Numbered from the stretch's first letter, positions 42,978 through 55,589 are shown. The stretch is 64,000 bases of DNA from Halicephalobus mephisto (GCA_009193035.1 SWDT01000058.1:62001-126000), one strand, 5' to 3'. Numbers and translations: made by a program. The notes: generated by a model not told the origin, from the letters alone.

Positions 42978-43327
42978 ACAATTGATTGAATAGTTTATTT
43001 TTAGAACAGACTTAACCGTTCATAAAAGAGCTGTCGAAATTGGGGAAGATAGAGTTGATGATTCCCCTGCGAAATATAGATATACAAAAAACGATAAAAG
43101 CGGTGTTTATTGGATCCACAATGAGACCTAATGTTTTTTACTTTGTTTGTTTGTCTGGTCTTCCACCTCTTGACTGATAACATTTCCTTCTTCCTGGAGT
43201 AACGTGATCGGAAATTTTTCCCTCCAGCGTTATCCAGTTTTTTGATAACTCCAATTATTGTTTTTTTATCCTATTTTCTCCACGTGATGATATTTTTAAA
43301 ATTTTATTTACGACGTGACTTTTAGCG
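42978..43327. other. Intergenic region, no gene recognised
   Basis: 350 bases between two plus-strand genes. The only notable feature is CTTTTAG at about 43319-43325, two bases before the next ATG, a likely trans-splice acceptor. Confidence 0.4.
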
Positions 43328-44946
43328 ATGAACTATCGACTGATTCTGGTTACTTTATTCCACGCCATGTTCTCCACCTTTGGGGATATTGAGGCCAATA
43401 CCTTGAACTTCATGAATGTGCCCCTGAGGCACTTCTTCAACGAGAGTCTTTCCTTCCATTACAACATAGATGCAACGGACACTGAATTTAATTTAATTTT
43501 TTCGATCATCGCTTCGACCATGTTCCTTGGGATCGTCGTTGGAGGACTTTCGATGGGGTACTTGATGGATTTTTACGGAAGAAAAGCCACTGCCGTGTAC
43601 ATCCGATCTTTTTTGGGAGTTGTCTCCGCAATCTGCATGATCGGGGCTCGGTATCTCCTGTCGATAGAGTTGTTTGTCATTGGCCACTTTATCGCCGGAG
43701 TCATCTGTTCCCTCAAAGTCGTCCTATTTATTTACATAGCCGAATGTGCTCCAGACAACAGGAGAGGGGTAGCTAGTATGACCATAGGGTCCGGCGGGGC
43801 TCTGATCATGTTGGCAATCCAGCCATTGTGTCTACCGTATGTCTTCGGAAACGACTCCAGATGGACAGGTCTCCCAACCATCTGTCTAATAATGGCGGTT
43901 GTCCACTTGCTTGGAGGAGCAACGTTCCCCAAATCCCCCAAGCACCTGTACATCACGGAGAACAAGAAGTCTGAAGCCATAGTAGCGATCCAATTTTACC
44001 ACGGAGATGAAGTAGATATAGGTAGGGATTAATTAGTGTGATAACCGGTTATCCAAGATGGTTCAGAGCTGATCGAGGAAGAATATGAGAGAGAGAAGGG
44101 CATCATGGCTCTCGGACACATCTCTCTGAAGCAAGTCTGGCAGAACGAGACCCTCAGGTGGTCCTTCTTGATCTGCTTCGTCTGCAGTCTGGTTCCGGCT
44201 TTTTCAGCAATCAGCATCAAAAGTCAGTACCAGGTCTCTATGTACCTCACTTTCGGGATGAATCAATCACAGGTTTCTTTTTTTTCAATCTCAATCCAAA
44301 GAACCGTTTTCAGGCAGTGCTGGTCATCATGGTGCTCTCGGTCGTCACACTCCCCCTCTGCATCATCTCCCCCGTGATCATCGAGAAAGCAGGTCGTCGA
44401 CCGTTGTTCCTTTCTGTCTCCGGTCTCTGTACTCTGGAATGGTTCCTTCTGATGATCGCCCAATTCATGGTCGACATGAATATCCGGATTCCCTTGATCA
44501 CTTCTGTGATAGGAATCATCGGGACCCTCTCCGGGCAAGTGGCGCTCATGATGGGGTTGCTCAACATCACCCCCATCATGATCAGCGAGTTATGTCCTCA
44601 AGTCGCCAGAGCTCCAGTGGGGCAGTTCGTCCAAGTAGTCCCGATCATCTTTGCTTTGCTTTCTGTAGTGTCTTATCCAGTAACCGTAGCCACCTTCGGA
44701 GCCTTGTACTTCCTGCCTTTCCTGGTCTTCAGCATCCTTCTATTCTACCTACTTTACAAAAATCTCCCAGAAACCACAGGACTTCCAGTAGACAAAATTG
44801 TCCGAAGACTCACAATCAGCACTCGGTCCAGAGGGCCTTCCATGAGTGCCCTTCTCCATGGAACCATCTCCCATGACTACGGTTCTCTGGTAGAAGAAGA
44901 CCGAGGCACAATTGTTCCAGACAGTAGGAATCAGACTATTTATTGA
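43328..44946 (+). CDS. SLC2-like (sugar) transporter of the major facilitator superfamily
   Basis: Three exons, with introns near 44022-44060 and 44275-44313, joining as DIDGSELIEEE and NQSQAVLVIMV. Twelve hydrophobic segments are expected. SLC2/MFS sugar-porter motifs: GYLMDFYGRKATAV after segment 2, AECAPDNRRGVASM after segment 4, FPKSPKHLYI (usual PESPR) after segment 6, EKAGRRPLFLS after segment 8, SELCPQVARAPVGQ, and NLPETTGLPVDKI at the end. A facilitative hexose or related carrier in the plasma membrane is likely. The QLS motif of glucose transporters is not seen, so the substrate is open. The N-terminus starts directly with segment 1 (MNYRLILVTLFHAMFSTFGD). AATAAAG at 44972 is the likely poly(A) signal. 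Confidence 0.85.
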
Positions 44947-45047
44947 CTACGGGTAAATGTATTTGGATTGAAAAATAAAGTTCATAAGTTATTCTGGACA
45001 TCTTGTGGAGGTTTTCTAGAATTTAGCAAAAGATGATATTCGACGCA

Positions 45048-45054
45048 TATAAAA
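45048..45054 (+). promoter_or_regulatory. TATA box before the small open frame
   Basis: TATAAAA 40 bases upstream of the ATG at 45088, with a second in-frame ATG at 45064 too close to be in the transcript. Confidence 0.35.
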
Positions 45055-45063
45055 ACACCTAAT

Positions 45064-45387
45064 ATGTTGAATTGGATATCCGATTCAATGAACAATATTA
45101 CCATTCATATTTTGGATTTGCAAGAGATCGCCAATCGATGGAAGACAGCAAATCCTTCGAGTTTGAATCTTCAATATGTTAAAGATTACAAATGTCTTCG
45201 ATATGATTCAAAATTTGAAAATGAATTTACAGAACTAGACAAAAATATTACTTTAGTTACGAAAATGAAGTTTGAGAGCAGAAAAATTAACCCTTTCAAA
45301 TTCTCACCGTGTCAAAATTTGTTGAATATAATTTACAAAACCATCAAGCTTAATAATTACATCTATCTGTTGCAACTTGCAAGATAA
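45064..45387 (+). CDS. Possible small unknown gene
   Basis: A single open frame of 107 codons, or 99 from the second ATG at 45088, which is better placed relative to the TATA box. It reads MNNITIHILDLQEIANRW and later FKFSPCQNLLNIIYKTIKL. AATAAATT at 45388-45395 follows directly, so promoter, frame and poly(A) signal line up. The sequence is Lys/Asn/Ile-rich as expected of AT-rich DNA, and I recognise no family. It could be chance, or the tail of a decayed gene. Confidence 0.35.
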   Translation: MLNWISDSMNNITIHILDLQEIANRWKTANPSSLNLQYVKDYKCLRYDSKFENEFTELDKNITLVTKMKFESRKINPFKFSPCQNLLNIIYKTIKLNNYIYLLQLAR

Positions 45388-45396
45388 TAAATTATA

Positions 45397-46254
45397 TTAC
45401 ACTTCAGTTGGACGGGTAAAGCGACGTCTTCTAGCAGGATTAGACAACACGTTTCTTGCAATATGGAAACTGCTAGCCATAGATGCAGTCAAATCACTAA
45501 CGGAAGGATCCGAATACGACTGAGGAGTCGCCACACTGGTCGAGGAAACTGATTTTGTTGTAGTTTTGACAGGTCCTAGAACCCCATTCATCCATGCCTT
45601 CTGAATATGACGAGGTAGAAAGACACAAACAGGTGGAGGATCTCTTTTGATCAATTCGAAGCCGTAACTCATCGCCTGCCGTCCATCATCGTACTAAAAT
45701 TAGTGCACTATTCTTTCTTCATCTTCTCTAATCAGAAACTAACCTTCTGTTGGGGATATTGACTAGGATCATAACCATCTTTGTTGGCAGAAACAAATGG
45801 AAGCCGATCCAGAGGATAGTCGTCAAAGAAGTCTGGAGGCATATATCGTGATGGAGCAAATACATTGGATATAGGAACAGGAGTCGAGAGAATGTGTTCC
45901 AGTCCATGGCACTTTTCCCAGTCGAAGGAGTAAGTTGAGTAATTGCACGCCGGAGACTGGTTATCCTAAATAATGGACATTAATACGAAATATATAGAAC
46001 TGAACATACATATCTCCAGTAACTTTCGATGATTTCTCTAGGACGATGGCTAATGGCTTCTTTAGTCAGCTGGATCAGATAGGGGACGACTTTGTTCCAT
46101 TCCTTCAGAGAATAATAAGAAAAAAATGATTAAAACCAACCTCCTTAGTCACTGGGAAAGATTTCGTGGTTGTCTTAAAGTAACGGAGAGCATCATAGAA
46201 GGGATCATCTTCATTGGGAACACGGAATTCAAAAGAAGAACATTCAGAAGACAT
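45397..46254 (-). CDS. Unknown conserved-looking protein, four exons
   Basis: The ATG at 46254 gives MSSECSSFEFRVPNEDDPFY. Exons join in phase through EEWNKVVPYLIQLTKEAI...EIIESYWRY, then DNQSPACNYSTYSFDWEKC and PPDFFDDYPLDRLPFV, then YDDGRQAMSYGFELIKRDPPP, ending ARRRRFTRPTEV. The product is about 240 residues, rich in Tyr, Pro and Phe, with no signal peptide or membrane segment and a basic, Ser/Thr-rich tail. No family recognised. It is divergent from histone H2B across 185 bases, which suggests shared control and perhaps a nuclear role, though that is inference only. Confidence 0.65.
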
Positions 46255-46439
46255 ATTTTCATGGAGAGCTTAAAAAAGATAGTTTCGAAATAGAACCAAG
46301 TTAGTTCAATAGAATCTCACAACGAAAGATTGCACGATTCTGGTTCTGTAGCTTTCCGAACATCATTTTTCCCGCGCTTTTGATTTATCCAACTTCTTAT
46401 TTTCCGTCTGTTTTTCTTATTACGTGATCCTGTGTCGTC
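46255..46439. promoter_or_regulatory. Divergent promoter between the unknown gene and histone H2B
   Basis: 185 bases. Contains ATTACGTGATC near 46420 (an ACGTG core) just before the H2B ATG. No TATA box is obvious. Confidence 0.35.
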
Positions 46440-46857
46440 ATGGCCAGAACCAAGAAGGACGCTGAAAAGTCTTCCAGCAAGAAGAGTGAAGGCCTTAATG
46501 GTATCAAGAAGAGAAGCAAGGTCCGGAAGGAGACCTTCTCCGTCTACATTCATCGCGTGTTAAAACAGGTTCATCCCGACACCGGTAAGGTTTATTTTCA
46601 CCTAAGTGTTAATTTTATTAATATAGGGCACTTCAGGTATCTCCTCTAAAGCGATGGCTATCATGAATTCTTTCGTCCTGGACACCTTTGAGCGTATTGC
46701 CGCTGAAGCTTCGCGTCTGATCCAGATCAACAGAAAGAACACGATGAGCTCTCGTGACATCCAAACTGCCGTCCGTCTCGTTCTTCCAGGTGAACTTTCC
46801 AAGCACGCTGTTTCCGAAGGCACCAAGGCGGTCACCAAGTACGCCGCTTCTAAATAA
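46440..46857 (+). CDS. Histone H2B, intron-containing
   Basis: Exons 46440-46584 and 46637-46857 join as [17 protein letters not shown]. The fold is standard H2[59 protein letters not shown] and [15 protein letters not shown], retaining the ubiquitination lysine in EGTKAVTKY. The N-terminal tail ([21 protein letters not shown]) is divergent and Ser-rich, lacking the usual Pro/Ala/Lys pattern. The gene has an intron and I see no histone 3' stem-loop within about 120 bases after the stop, so it is probably a polyadenylated, replication-independent or variant H2B. No other core histones lie nearby. Confidence 0.93.
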
Positions 46858-46976
46858 GTTTACTTCGTTTTATTGTTCTATTTTCGTTGATGAGTTATAG
46901 CTTTGTATCCCCGATGAATTATATGGTGTGGATAATTTATTAATTACTACTCAGATCTAAATTCTCAAAATACTGG

Positions 46977-49900
46977 TTACTGTTTAAATTGAACGAGATA
47001 TCGAATGTTGATGTTGCGACGGTCTTTGACGATGTATTCAGTGAAAGGAGAGCAGAAGCCGAAATATTGATTAGACGAGTTTTTGCTTTGAAGCTTGCCC
47101 AACGGAATGCGAACCCCCTTCTCAGTAGTTACTTCAAAGGTGTCATTTGGAATTTGGCTTCCCACGACTTTCAAAGTGTGTTTTTTCTCCATGATGGCAG
47201 ACTTCGTGTGTTGTAAATTGTACATATTATCAGCTTCATGAACATCGCCGAGGGCAACTTCGCAGAGCAGAGCATAGTAGTAACTTCCAACAGAAGGACA
47301 ACAGTATCCTCGGGATTTTTCGAAGGCATCAGAAAAGTAGATACCCTCTCCGTAGAGGTTTCCGCTGATTTGGGCGTGTGGAGGGGAAGTCAAAAGCCCG
47401 ACTTTCAAGATTGAGAGTAAGTTTTCTGCTTTGGTGCCATGCCAGAGATATCTAAAGAATAGTTTCACTTCAATTACCGTAGTGTGAACTTACTTGTGGT
47501 TGTGAAGTTTCTTTCCAGATGCTTCGAAATTTTCAGTGCTTGATTTGGACAACACTGAATATATTCCCGTTACATTGACGTTAGGACTAGAATTAGCAAT
47601 GTACTGTAAGATTCTCTGGACCTCCATTGATTCGGAATCCAACAAACAAAGCTGAGTTTCTAAACCAGTTTCGATGTACTTGTAGGCGTCCATCTCAGTC
47701 TGTCCAGCGGCGGCGGTGACGAGTTTCGCCGCAATCTCAAAGTCCCACAACTGTTCTATCAGCTTCTCAATGTGCTTGATGTTATTCTCGTTGTCCAGAA
47801 TCGTCATTCTTCCGAAAGCAAAGGATCCAAGAGCGATCTGCATGAAGAGTTCATTAGAAAGTTTGCATTGCTTATCTATGATCTTTAAGAAGGCATCTGG
47901 TTGAAGTTTGGATTTTTTCTTCGCTTCGAGTTTTTTACACTCATCTATGATTTCATGTGCTTTCAATAATTGTTCTTTTTTGATTCTGCCAAAGGGAAGG
48001 TTGGTCGTGATGGTTCTCGTGATCTGAAGTTTAACTTTAGAAAAAGTAACAAAATTAAAACCTACAGTTGCCCATTTGGTTCTGAAGAGGTCGACATTCG
48101 AAATGTCCTTCACAAGTTCGTAGACTTTTTTGTCTCCTTCAAGTTCTCCGTTTTCTATGGATTTCTTCTCTTTCAAGTCGATTTCGAGTTCGGTGAGTCC
48201 AACTTGTTCTTCTTCATCCTGGACCAGACGGTACTTGCCTGGCTTCTCAACGAACTCCTCATTCCATTCGTTCCCGCTCTTCTGCTTGAAGATGCTCTTG
48301 AATTCCTTCACCGCTGATTCGAGATCGCTGAAGGGGGTGTGTTGGCACTGTCCAGTCTCATCTCCGATCCTTCCCCAGTTGGTGTAGAGAACGAACAAGT
48401 GAGATCTCTTCCTCTGAGCTAACTGCATTCTGTAGTAGTTGTGGAAGCCGTACATTCCATAATTGACATCTGTCTTGTGCATCAGGATTTTGTAAAGCTT
48501 CTTCGTCTGCTCGTCTTGGACAATTTCACTAGTGTCTGCGTTATGCATGTTTTTGTGAGGTTTTCTTTGACGTTTGAGTTTGTCTGCTTCAGATTCCACG
48601 ACTATATTGGCTTTCGTTTGACGTTCGATGAAGGCAGAGGATTCCAGATCGATGTCGAAAGGACACGCCAACTTCTGGATTTCTTCTTCTTCTGATTCCA
48701 ACTCCAAATTCTTGGACAATTTCTGGTCGATCTGATTCTTGTTCAGATGACTACAGAATTCCTTGAAGATCAATTTCTGTTTCGTTTTCGCTGCAAGGCT
48801 CAACGGGGATTCTCCTTTTTGATTTTGCTTCGTCAGGAGAGGAATCAGCTTAGGCTCGGCTTTGAGCAATTTTCGGACAAGACTAACGTTCTCATACCCA
48901 TTGGGGGAGACCGAGTAATGCATCAAGTTGTTCCCAGCTTTGTCTGTTTGATTCAAGGCGACCGTAGAATTCTTGAAGCTCAGCGAAGGCTGGACCTTCT
49001 TGACTATTTGTTCGACCTTCTCTTTCTTCTGCTTCCTGGGTTTCTTCTTCGTCTTGAAGACCAGTCTTATTTTCTTCGGCGGAGGACATTCATCCTCACT
49101 AGTGGAATCTTCAACGTCTTCGTCAGTACCATCTTCAAGATCCTCATCCATATCACTAGGCTCTTCCGAAACTTCAGAACCATCTTCTTCCATAGATTCA
49201 TCATCATTATCATATTCTTCTTCGTTGTCATCGTTGATTTCCGAAAAGTTTGCTTTTGACTTCAGGAGCAGTCTAACAGCAATCTCATCATTGCCGGCTA
49301 AGGCATACATGATGGGACTTTTTCCTTCTTCGTCGACGTCGTTGACATTGACCAGTTTCGTAATCAAGAACTGCATCAATCCGTATTTTCTCACTTGAGT
49401 GGCGTAAATGAGGGCGGTTACTTTTCCGATTTCTGAATCTGGTTTCTTTTTGGAGACTGTTTCCATCCCGAGAAAAGCCGGTTTGGAAAACTCGAACAAC
49501 TTCTTAGAAAAGGCAGCTGTATCTTGTAAAGCAAAGAGAGAAATGTAACTCATCACTTGAGTAAGTACAGTTTTGTAGTTACTGCCTTTCCAGCTCTTCA
49601 AGAAGGCCTTCACAATTTCCTCTGCCGAAGGGGATTTCCATAACTTGTCCCAGTTCATTTTGTCGTTGTACTTCTCATCCAGCTCCTCCAGCTTCCGGAG
49701 TCCGTTGATGTTGGATTTCTTCGCGAAAATCTCGGCCACAATGGAAGTTCCATCAGGTTTGGTCCAAGTCAATCCTGCATCGAACAAGGCTTCCAGAATT
49801 TTCTGTTCATTTTCGCTTGTTCCGAAATTTGCAGCGTAGGTTTCAAAGACCACAGATGTCGATTCCCTGAGATTCTTGATTTTCTTGAGTTTCTTCAAAA

Positions 49901-52900
49901 GATTGTAAGCGAAATTATACTGTTTATGCTCCAGAGCAGCTACCAGCAGCTCGATGAGTACTTTATCCCCTCTAGCGCCCAGTTTGTCGAGGACAATGTA
50001 GATGATTCCTTGCCATCCATTTCTCACAATTAAGCTTACGATAGTTTTCTCTCGTTGTTCCTTCTTTTCCGACCTCATATGCCATGGTTTCCACTTCTCC
50101 AAATCGGGATTGGGAGGTTTCGGCATAATTCCATAAAACTTATCAGTGATATTAGCCCCGGCCTGGATTAAAGTCATTGTGGAGGATTCGTGGCTGTTGT
50201 CGACAGCCAGAGCGAGAGGAGTGTTTCCTAAGGCGTTTTTGTAGTTTACAGCCTTCGTCTTGTCCAGTAAAGTCAAAAGACAAATATTGGCCCCTGCCAT
50301 GGCTGCATAATGAAGGACAGAATTACCGTACTTGTCCGTCTTCTCAAGGTTGGATGCATTCATCTGTTTCAAGATGGGGGAAACAACGGCGATGGGATCC
50401 GATTTGGCAATTCTTCTTGAATCGAAGAAGGAATTAGATTCTTCAGAGGCATTCTGGGCAGGAGAATGAGATGTTGTAAATTGTCCATAGGAACCCATAC
50501 CCCCAAAGGCGAAATTAATCGGCTGATTGAAAAACCTATCATTCTGCTGAGGCTGAGCCTGAGGAGGACATGCTCGATTTATCCAGGTCTCCTCGAATGG
50601 GATGAAGGCGTAACAGATGGCCAATCGTGAATCCAAATCGACTACATTTACTCCATTGGGATCTGCAGCGAGTATGAACTCCAAGTTGTCTGTAGAAATG
50701 TCCGTCGCTGAAGACTTCTGGAGAGCCGCAACAGCGTAATGCAGAGGTCTTCTGCCTTTTTTGTCCGTCTGGAATGAATCCATTTATTATCCTCATTATG
50801 GATATTAAGCAACTCACGGTGAATTGAAGTCCATGTTCGTTGAGCATCTCAAAGAACTCCACAATGTTGTCCACCATCTGAGCCAAGTAGTGGTAGACGT
50901 TTCTGCCTTCTTCGTCCACAGTATTCGCCAAATCCGTCTTTGCCACAAGATATTCTGCAATCCCCAACTGTTTCTTCTCGACGGACAAGAGCAAAATCGA
51001 TTTGTTTACTGTTTGGTCTGAAAATTAACTTATATTTTTGCAAAATTCCATTCAAAAAACTTACACGTTCTTCCTCCATCACTGGATACTTTTTCCAAAG
51101 TCAGTGAACAGATCTTTTCTGTCAAATCAAACTTTTCGCAGATACTTAATAAATAGTATACGGTATCGACTAAATTATTCTGAATACAGAACATCAAAGG
51201 CGAAAGTCCTTTGAAACCTTGACGGTCGTCTTGATGCATCATCAATTCCTCAAAAATCTGTTTTTCATCCCCGATTTCATCAACGACCATTTTCAACAAA
51301 GAGTTGTTCATAGTTCTCGTTTTATTGAGGAGCTGGAAGGAATGAGAGAAATTGGAGTTTTTCCCGATTAAAGCAAGTTCGAAAATATTCGCTTTGTAAA
51401 ATGTCGGATTTTTGCTCGAATTTTGACCGGGTTGTTTTCGGATTTTTTTGGAAAAGCTCTGGTCCATAAAACAACTATTGTGATTCTGATTGTTATTCGT
51501 ATTCTGGTTATCCGACTCCCTCCAGAGGATAAAGTTCTTATCGATCTGGATCAGCATTTTCGCAAAGTCAAGGATCGGGAATTTGGACAATTCGGAGACA
51601 AAAAGGTCGTTTTCGAGATTAGCGACAGGGATCTGGAAATTACCGGTAAAATTACGGTAATTAATAACTAGGAAAAGAACTTACGTAAAATTCTCTAGCT
51701 TTTCTCATTAGCTTCATCAAGGGCGTTTTTCCTTCTTCGTCGTATTTCGAAGCCAAGACCCAAAGCAGACTTTTCTCTTCATTTCCAACTTTAACCTTCA
51801 CATTCTTGGTTTTCTCTACGATTTTCTTCATGAAGTTGATGAAGATGTTCTGATGCTCCAGAACAGAAAAGTCTTCGACCCCAGCCTCCTTCGTGATAGC
51901 GAAGATCGCATCGACGAACTGATGGAGGACGTTCTTTCTTCTTTCTTGATTTTCTTCAACGAACTTTTTCCATCGAGAAATTGTGGCTTCTTGATTTCCC
52001 GCGAACAAAGCCTCAGCCAGAAGGAAATTGCCTTGATCCAAAGCAATTTCGAAAGCGGTTTTTCCATCTTCATCTTCTGTAGCAATGATTCCTGGATCTC
52101 GGTTCTTCGTTAAGAAATCCACGATCTCGAAGTATTCTTTGCTCGTCAATCTCTCCTTATTGACAGCGGAATCTTTTATAAATCCTTTTTTACTTGTCTG
52201 GAGCTTCATCGGCTTGGAAGCAAAGTAATGAAGAGGAAGGAATCCGATGGCATTCGCGACACTTACATCTGCTTTTTTATCTTTTAAGTAATTCAGACGT
52301 TCCAGAAGAGCATTATCGGCTCCGATCACGTCTTCGTACTTCAGAATCAACGAGAGAATCGTGTTCCCTTCATTGTCCGAATCATTCACGTTGATCTCTG
52401 TTTCGTGGTCTTCGTCGAGGAAGAAAGACACGATTTCCATGTGATTCTTCAAGAAGGCAACCATCAATGGAGTCAGATGCCAGGCGTTCTTTGATGACAG
52501 ACAGTCTGGCTCAGCGATTTCCAACAGCTTCAGGATATTCAGCCATCCATAGGCTGCCGCGTAATGAGCTGCAGAATTTCCGGAGGAATCTGGTCTCGAG
52601 GCTATTCCGGCTCCTCTTCTGATCAACTCGGCAGCGACGTGTTCCTGTCCTCCCAAGGTCGCGTGAATCAATGGAGTTCGTTTAAATTTGTCCTGACTGT
52701 CAATCCAAGCATTTCCTTGGTCGATTAGGATCTTGACCATCTCTAGATCTCCTTTCTGACAAGCGATCATCAAAGGAGTGATTTTTTCACGAGTTGCACT
52801 CATCTGAGAATCCACTGTGATGTCAGGTTCGTTCAACAAAAGTCTGACGACTTCGTGACGACCGTGTTTAACGGCAAGATGCAGGGGAGTATAAGTCACA

Positions 52901-54402
52901 ATAGACTTCCCGTTCAAATAAGAACTGAATTCAGAAGGAGGCAGTTTTTTTGCTCTTTTGGGTCTTTTCCTGGAGGTCTCTTCATCTTCAGAAACCACCT
53001 CCATATCTTCGTCTGTATCTGTCTTTTTACCAGCTGGTTTCTTCATGGTCTCGAGGAGAATCTTGACGTTCTGAACTCTTCCAGCTCTAGCAGCACAATG
53101 AAGCGGAGATTCTTTGTGTTTGTTGACCAAGTTAATTGGTGCTCCTTTTTCGATGAGGTACTTCAAAGGCTCCGGACCGGAACAGACAGCAGCGTAGTGG
53201 ATAGTGTACCTAAGAACAAATGTATTTATTTTACAATAGTTTTACACTCACCAGTTGTCAGTATCAGGTTCATTGAACACCGGCTCCACAGCCAGAATCT
53301 CCTTCAAGTACTTGACATTAGGGTTGATTGCAGCTGTGTGAACAGGTGTGATTCTTTTGCTTACTTGAGCCTTCTTTGTTGTCGAAATCGGCATGAACTT
53401 CGGCAACGCCTGGTTGTCCAGTCTCAAAGAGTTGATGTGGAGATCGTTGAAGTAATACGTGGCACATATGTCGATTATGTCCGCAGCTAATTTCCTGTTT
53501 CCAACTCTGACAGCGGACAAGATAGAACTCATAGATGGACCGTGAGGGAAGCAAGTCTTTAAGGTGATTAAATCGAGATCATCTCCAGATCCATAAATTA
53601 AGTCATCCTCACTATTGTCTCGAGCAGTTACATCGTCGTGGAGGATGAGGGCGTTGTTGCCTTGTCTGCTTCCTCTCGTCATCTCGATTTGGACAGTTCT
53701 GTGGCCGAGCATATGGATGTTCTGACGGCCTGTCGTCATCTTGTTCAAGATACAATTTTCATTGACGATTTCTCTCAAGTTGCTTTTCTTCGCTGCTTCC
53801 TTCTGCAAGGCAGAAACGGATTCGAAAAATTTCTTATCCTTCTTCAAAAAGGCCCGTGTGATCAGACTCTTCTTGTCGAAGACGGAGAATCCATAATAGA
53901 ACCCATTATTGGGGAATTTGTCTACATTGGAAATCAGCTTTTTCAGATTAGCAAGATCCTTCTGCTCGATCAGCCGATGGGCATATCGAACGGAATCCAG
54001 AGCATCAGCCCCAGAAGGAGGAGGAATGTGGCCTGGGACGGAGAAATATGGATTCTCAGTGTAAGTCGGAATGCCTTCTCGAGGAACCAGTTTGTCGTTT
54101 TTGACTTTCGGAGTTTTGACTTTAAACTTTTTTATTTTGTGGACCTCAACTTTTGCGACTTTCTGGATTTTCCCCTTGGTAACTTTGCCGGATGTCCTCT
54201 TCGGCTTCTTGACCACCTTCTTAACATGTTTGATGACAATGGTGGCAGGCATAGGCTTGGCCATGAACCCATTCACTGGAGCAATTTTGGCGATTCTCTC
54301 GGATCTTCTTCTTCCTGTTTTCTCATTGGATTTCTTCTTAATGAGTTTCCCATCAACCCGAGTTCCAAAAGTGCTCCTGATAGCTTTGACAATCCTCGCC
54401 AT
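46977..54402 (-). CDS. pme-5: PME-5-type poly(ADP-ribose) polymerase with ankyrin repeats
   Basis: A 7.4-kb gene of at least seven exons encoding roughly 2,200 residues. It starts at the ATG at 54402 with a Lys/Arg-rich tail (VKKVVKKPKRTSGKVTKGK), suggesting nuclear or DNA binding. Many ankyrin repeats follow (e.g. KESPLHCAARAGRVQNV, YTPLHLAVKHGRHEVVRLLL, GNSVLHYAAMAGANICLLTLL, GEGKSPIMYALAGN-like text), broken by an acidic linker near 49200. Then a WGR domain (RSHLFVLYTNWGRIGDETGQ), the PARP regulatory helices (KLSNELFMQIALGSFAFG) and the catalytic domain: YLWHGTKAENLLS, GEGIYFSDAF and FTEYIVKD supply the His-Tyr-Glu triad, so polymer synthesis is expected. This order matches C. elegans PME-5, called tankyrase-like but carrying WGR instead of SAM. 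A probable 42-base in-frame intron lies near 48020-48062. Confidence 0.92.
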
Positions 54403-54714
54403 TCTGAAAGAAAATTTGCAAGAATTTCCCCATCATTTCCTCAGATAAGACGAGCAAACAAAAATAAAAAGGATAGGTCAAAATTAAATCCATCGATTTT
54501 TTTGCATTTGACTCATGTATAAATTTCTCAAAACCATAAAAATTTAAACAAGGGTTACAGAATACAAACAAAAAATAAGTGGAAAAATAAGAATATTTTT
54601 AGGATTGAATTCACTAACAAAAACTCATTTTTTCGCGAATTTTCGGCACTTCTGTCACTTTTCAGAAGACGCAATCCAGATATATTATAAATGAACTAAA
54701 ATTCTTCAATTTTC

Positions 54715-55015
54715 GAATTTTAATTAATTCGAGTTTTTTATTTTTAAACTAAAATTAGTCCAAAATCGGTTTTAATTTGGGTTTTTTAATTTTCAAACTC
54801 AATTTAATTCTGAATCAGTTCGGATTTAGATTCTTTGATTTTCTAACTTAATTTAATTCTGAATCAATTCGGATTTTTCCATTTTTGAACTTAAATTACT
54901 CGAAAATCGATTCGACTACAAATGTCTCAATTGTTGAACTCCAATTAGTTCGAAGTTAGTTCGGATTCGGATCCCTTAATTTCCGAATTCAAGTTCAAGA
55001 TCGGTTCGAAATCGA
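54715..55015. repeat. Degenerate tandem repeat of about 50 bases
   Basis: About six imperfect units upstream of pme-5, each with TTTTTAATTTTCAAACT, then TTAATTCTGAATC, then RTTCGGATTT. Units begin near 54732, 54784, 54835, 54881, 54935 and 54975. The two central copies share TTAATTTAATTCTGAATC. Function unknown. Confidence 0.6.
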
Positions 55016-55589
55016 CATTTCTGGTCGATGTCAAAGGTGCGACTTTAGCCCCAATCAAAAAACGCGTGAAAAAGCGACAAAGAAAACTAACAATGTTCTG
55101 AATGACAAAAAACGGACAACAAACATCCGCTTTGTTTCAATTTTAGCTTTTTATCCTTAACAACCACGTGTGAAAACTAAATATTTTTTAAAGTACAAAA
55201 ACTACAAACAATCAGAATCTATGTGAGAATGATAAACATGAAAATTTCCTGCAGAGTTCAATGACAGGTACGAGTGCAGAAACGTACACTCCGAGAGACT
55301 TGACTGGCCGTGTGTTCTCCATGGCCAGGCCCATTTGGTTCAGCAAAATGAAGGAAAGACTGGTTCTTTTATACTGCGTGACGACGTGTTTCGAAACCTG
55401 TTTATCTTTGCGTTACGAAGGGTGATGAAAGGTCCCCTTGGTGACCGGTGCGTCACGCCCTATTTTCTTTCGAAATAAACAAAGGGTGTGACGATTTCGA
55501 AATTTGCTCTTTTGTTGATTTTGAATTTTTATTAAGCATTAAAAATCGCAAAGAAAATCCTGAGCAATATTCAGAGGGTTTCAACACAG
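55016..55589. other. Intergenic region upstream of pme-5
   Basis: About 570 bases between the repeat and the MAM gene stop. No gene recognised. Confidence 0.4.

Noticed and set aside
48973..49398. Ser-rich plus-strand frame opposite the PARP gene
   Set aside because: Antisense of the acidic linker (GAA/GAT codons become TTC/ATC/TCA).
53638..54522. 294-codon plus-strand frame opposite the pme-5 first exon
   Set aside because: The minus strand carries the conserved N-terminal region; the plus frame has no motif.
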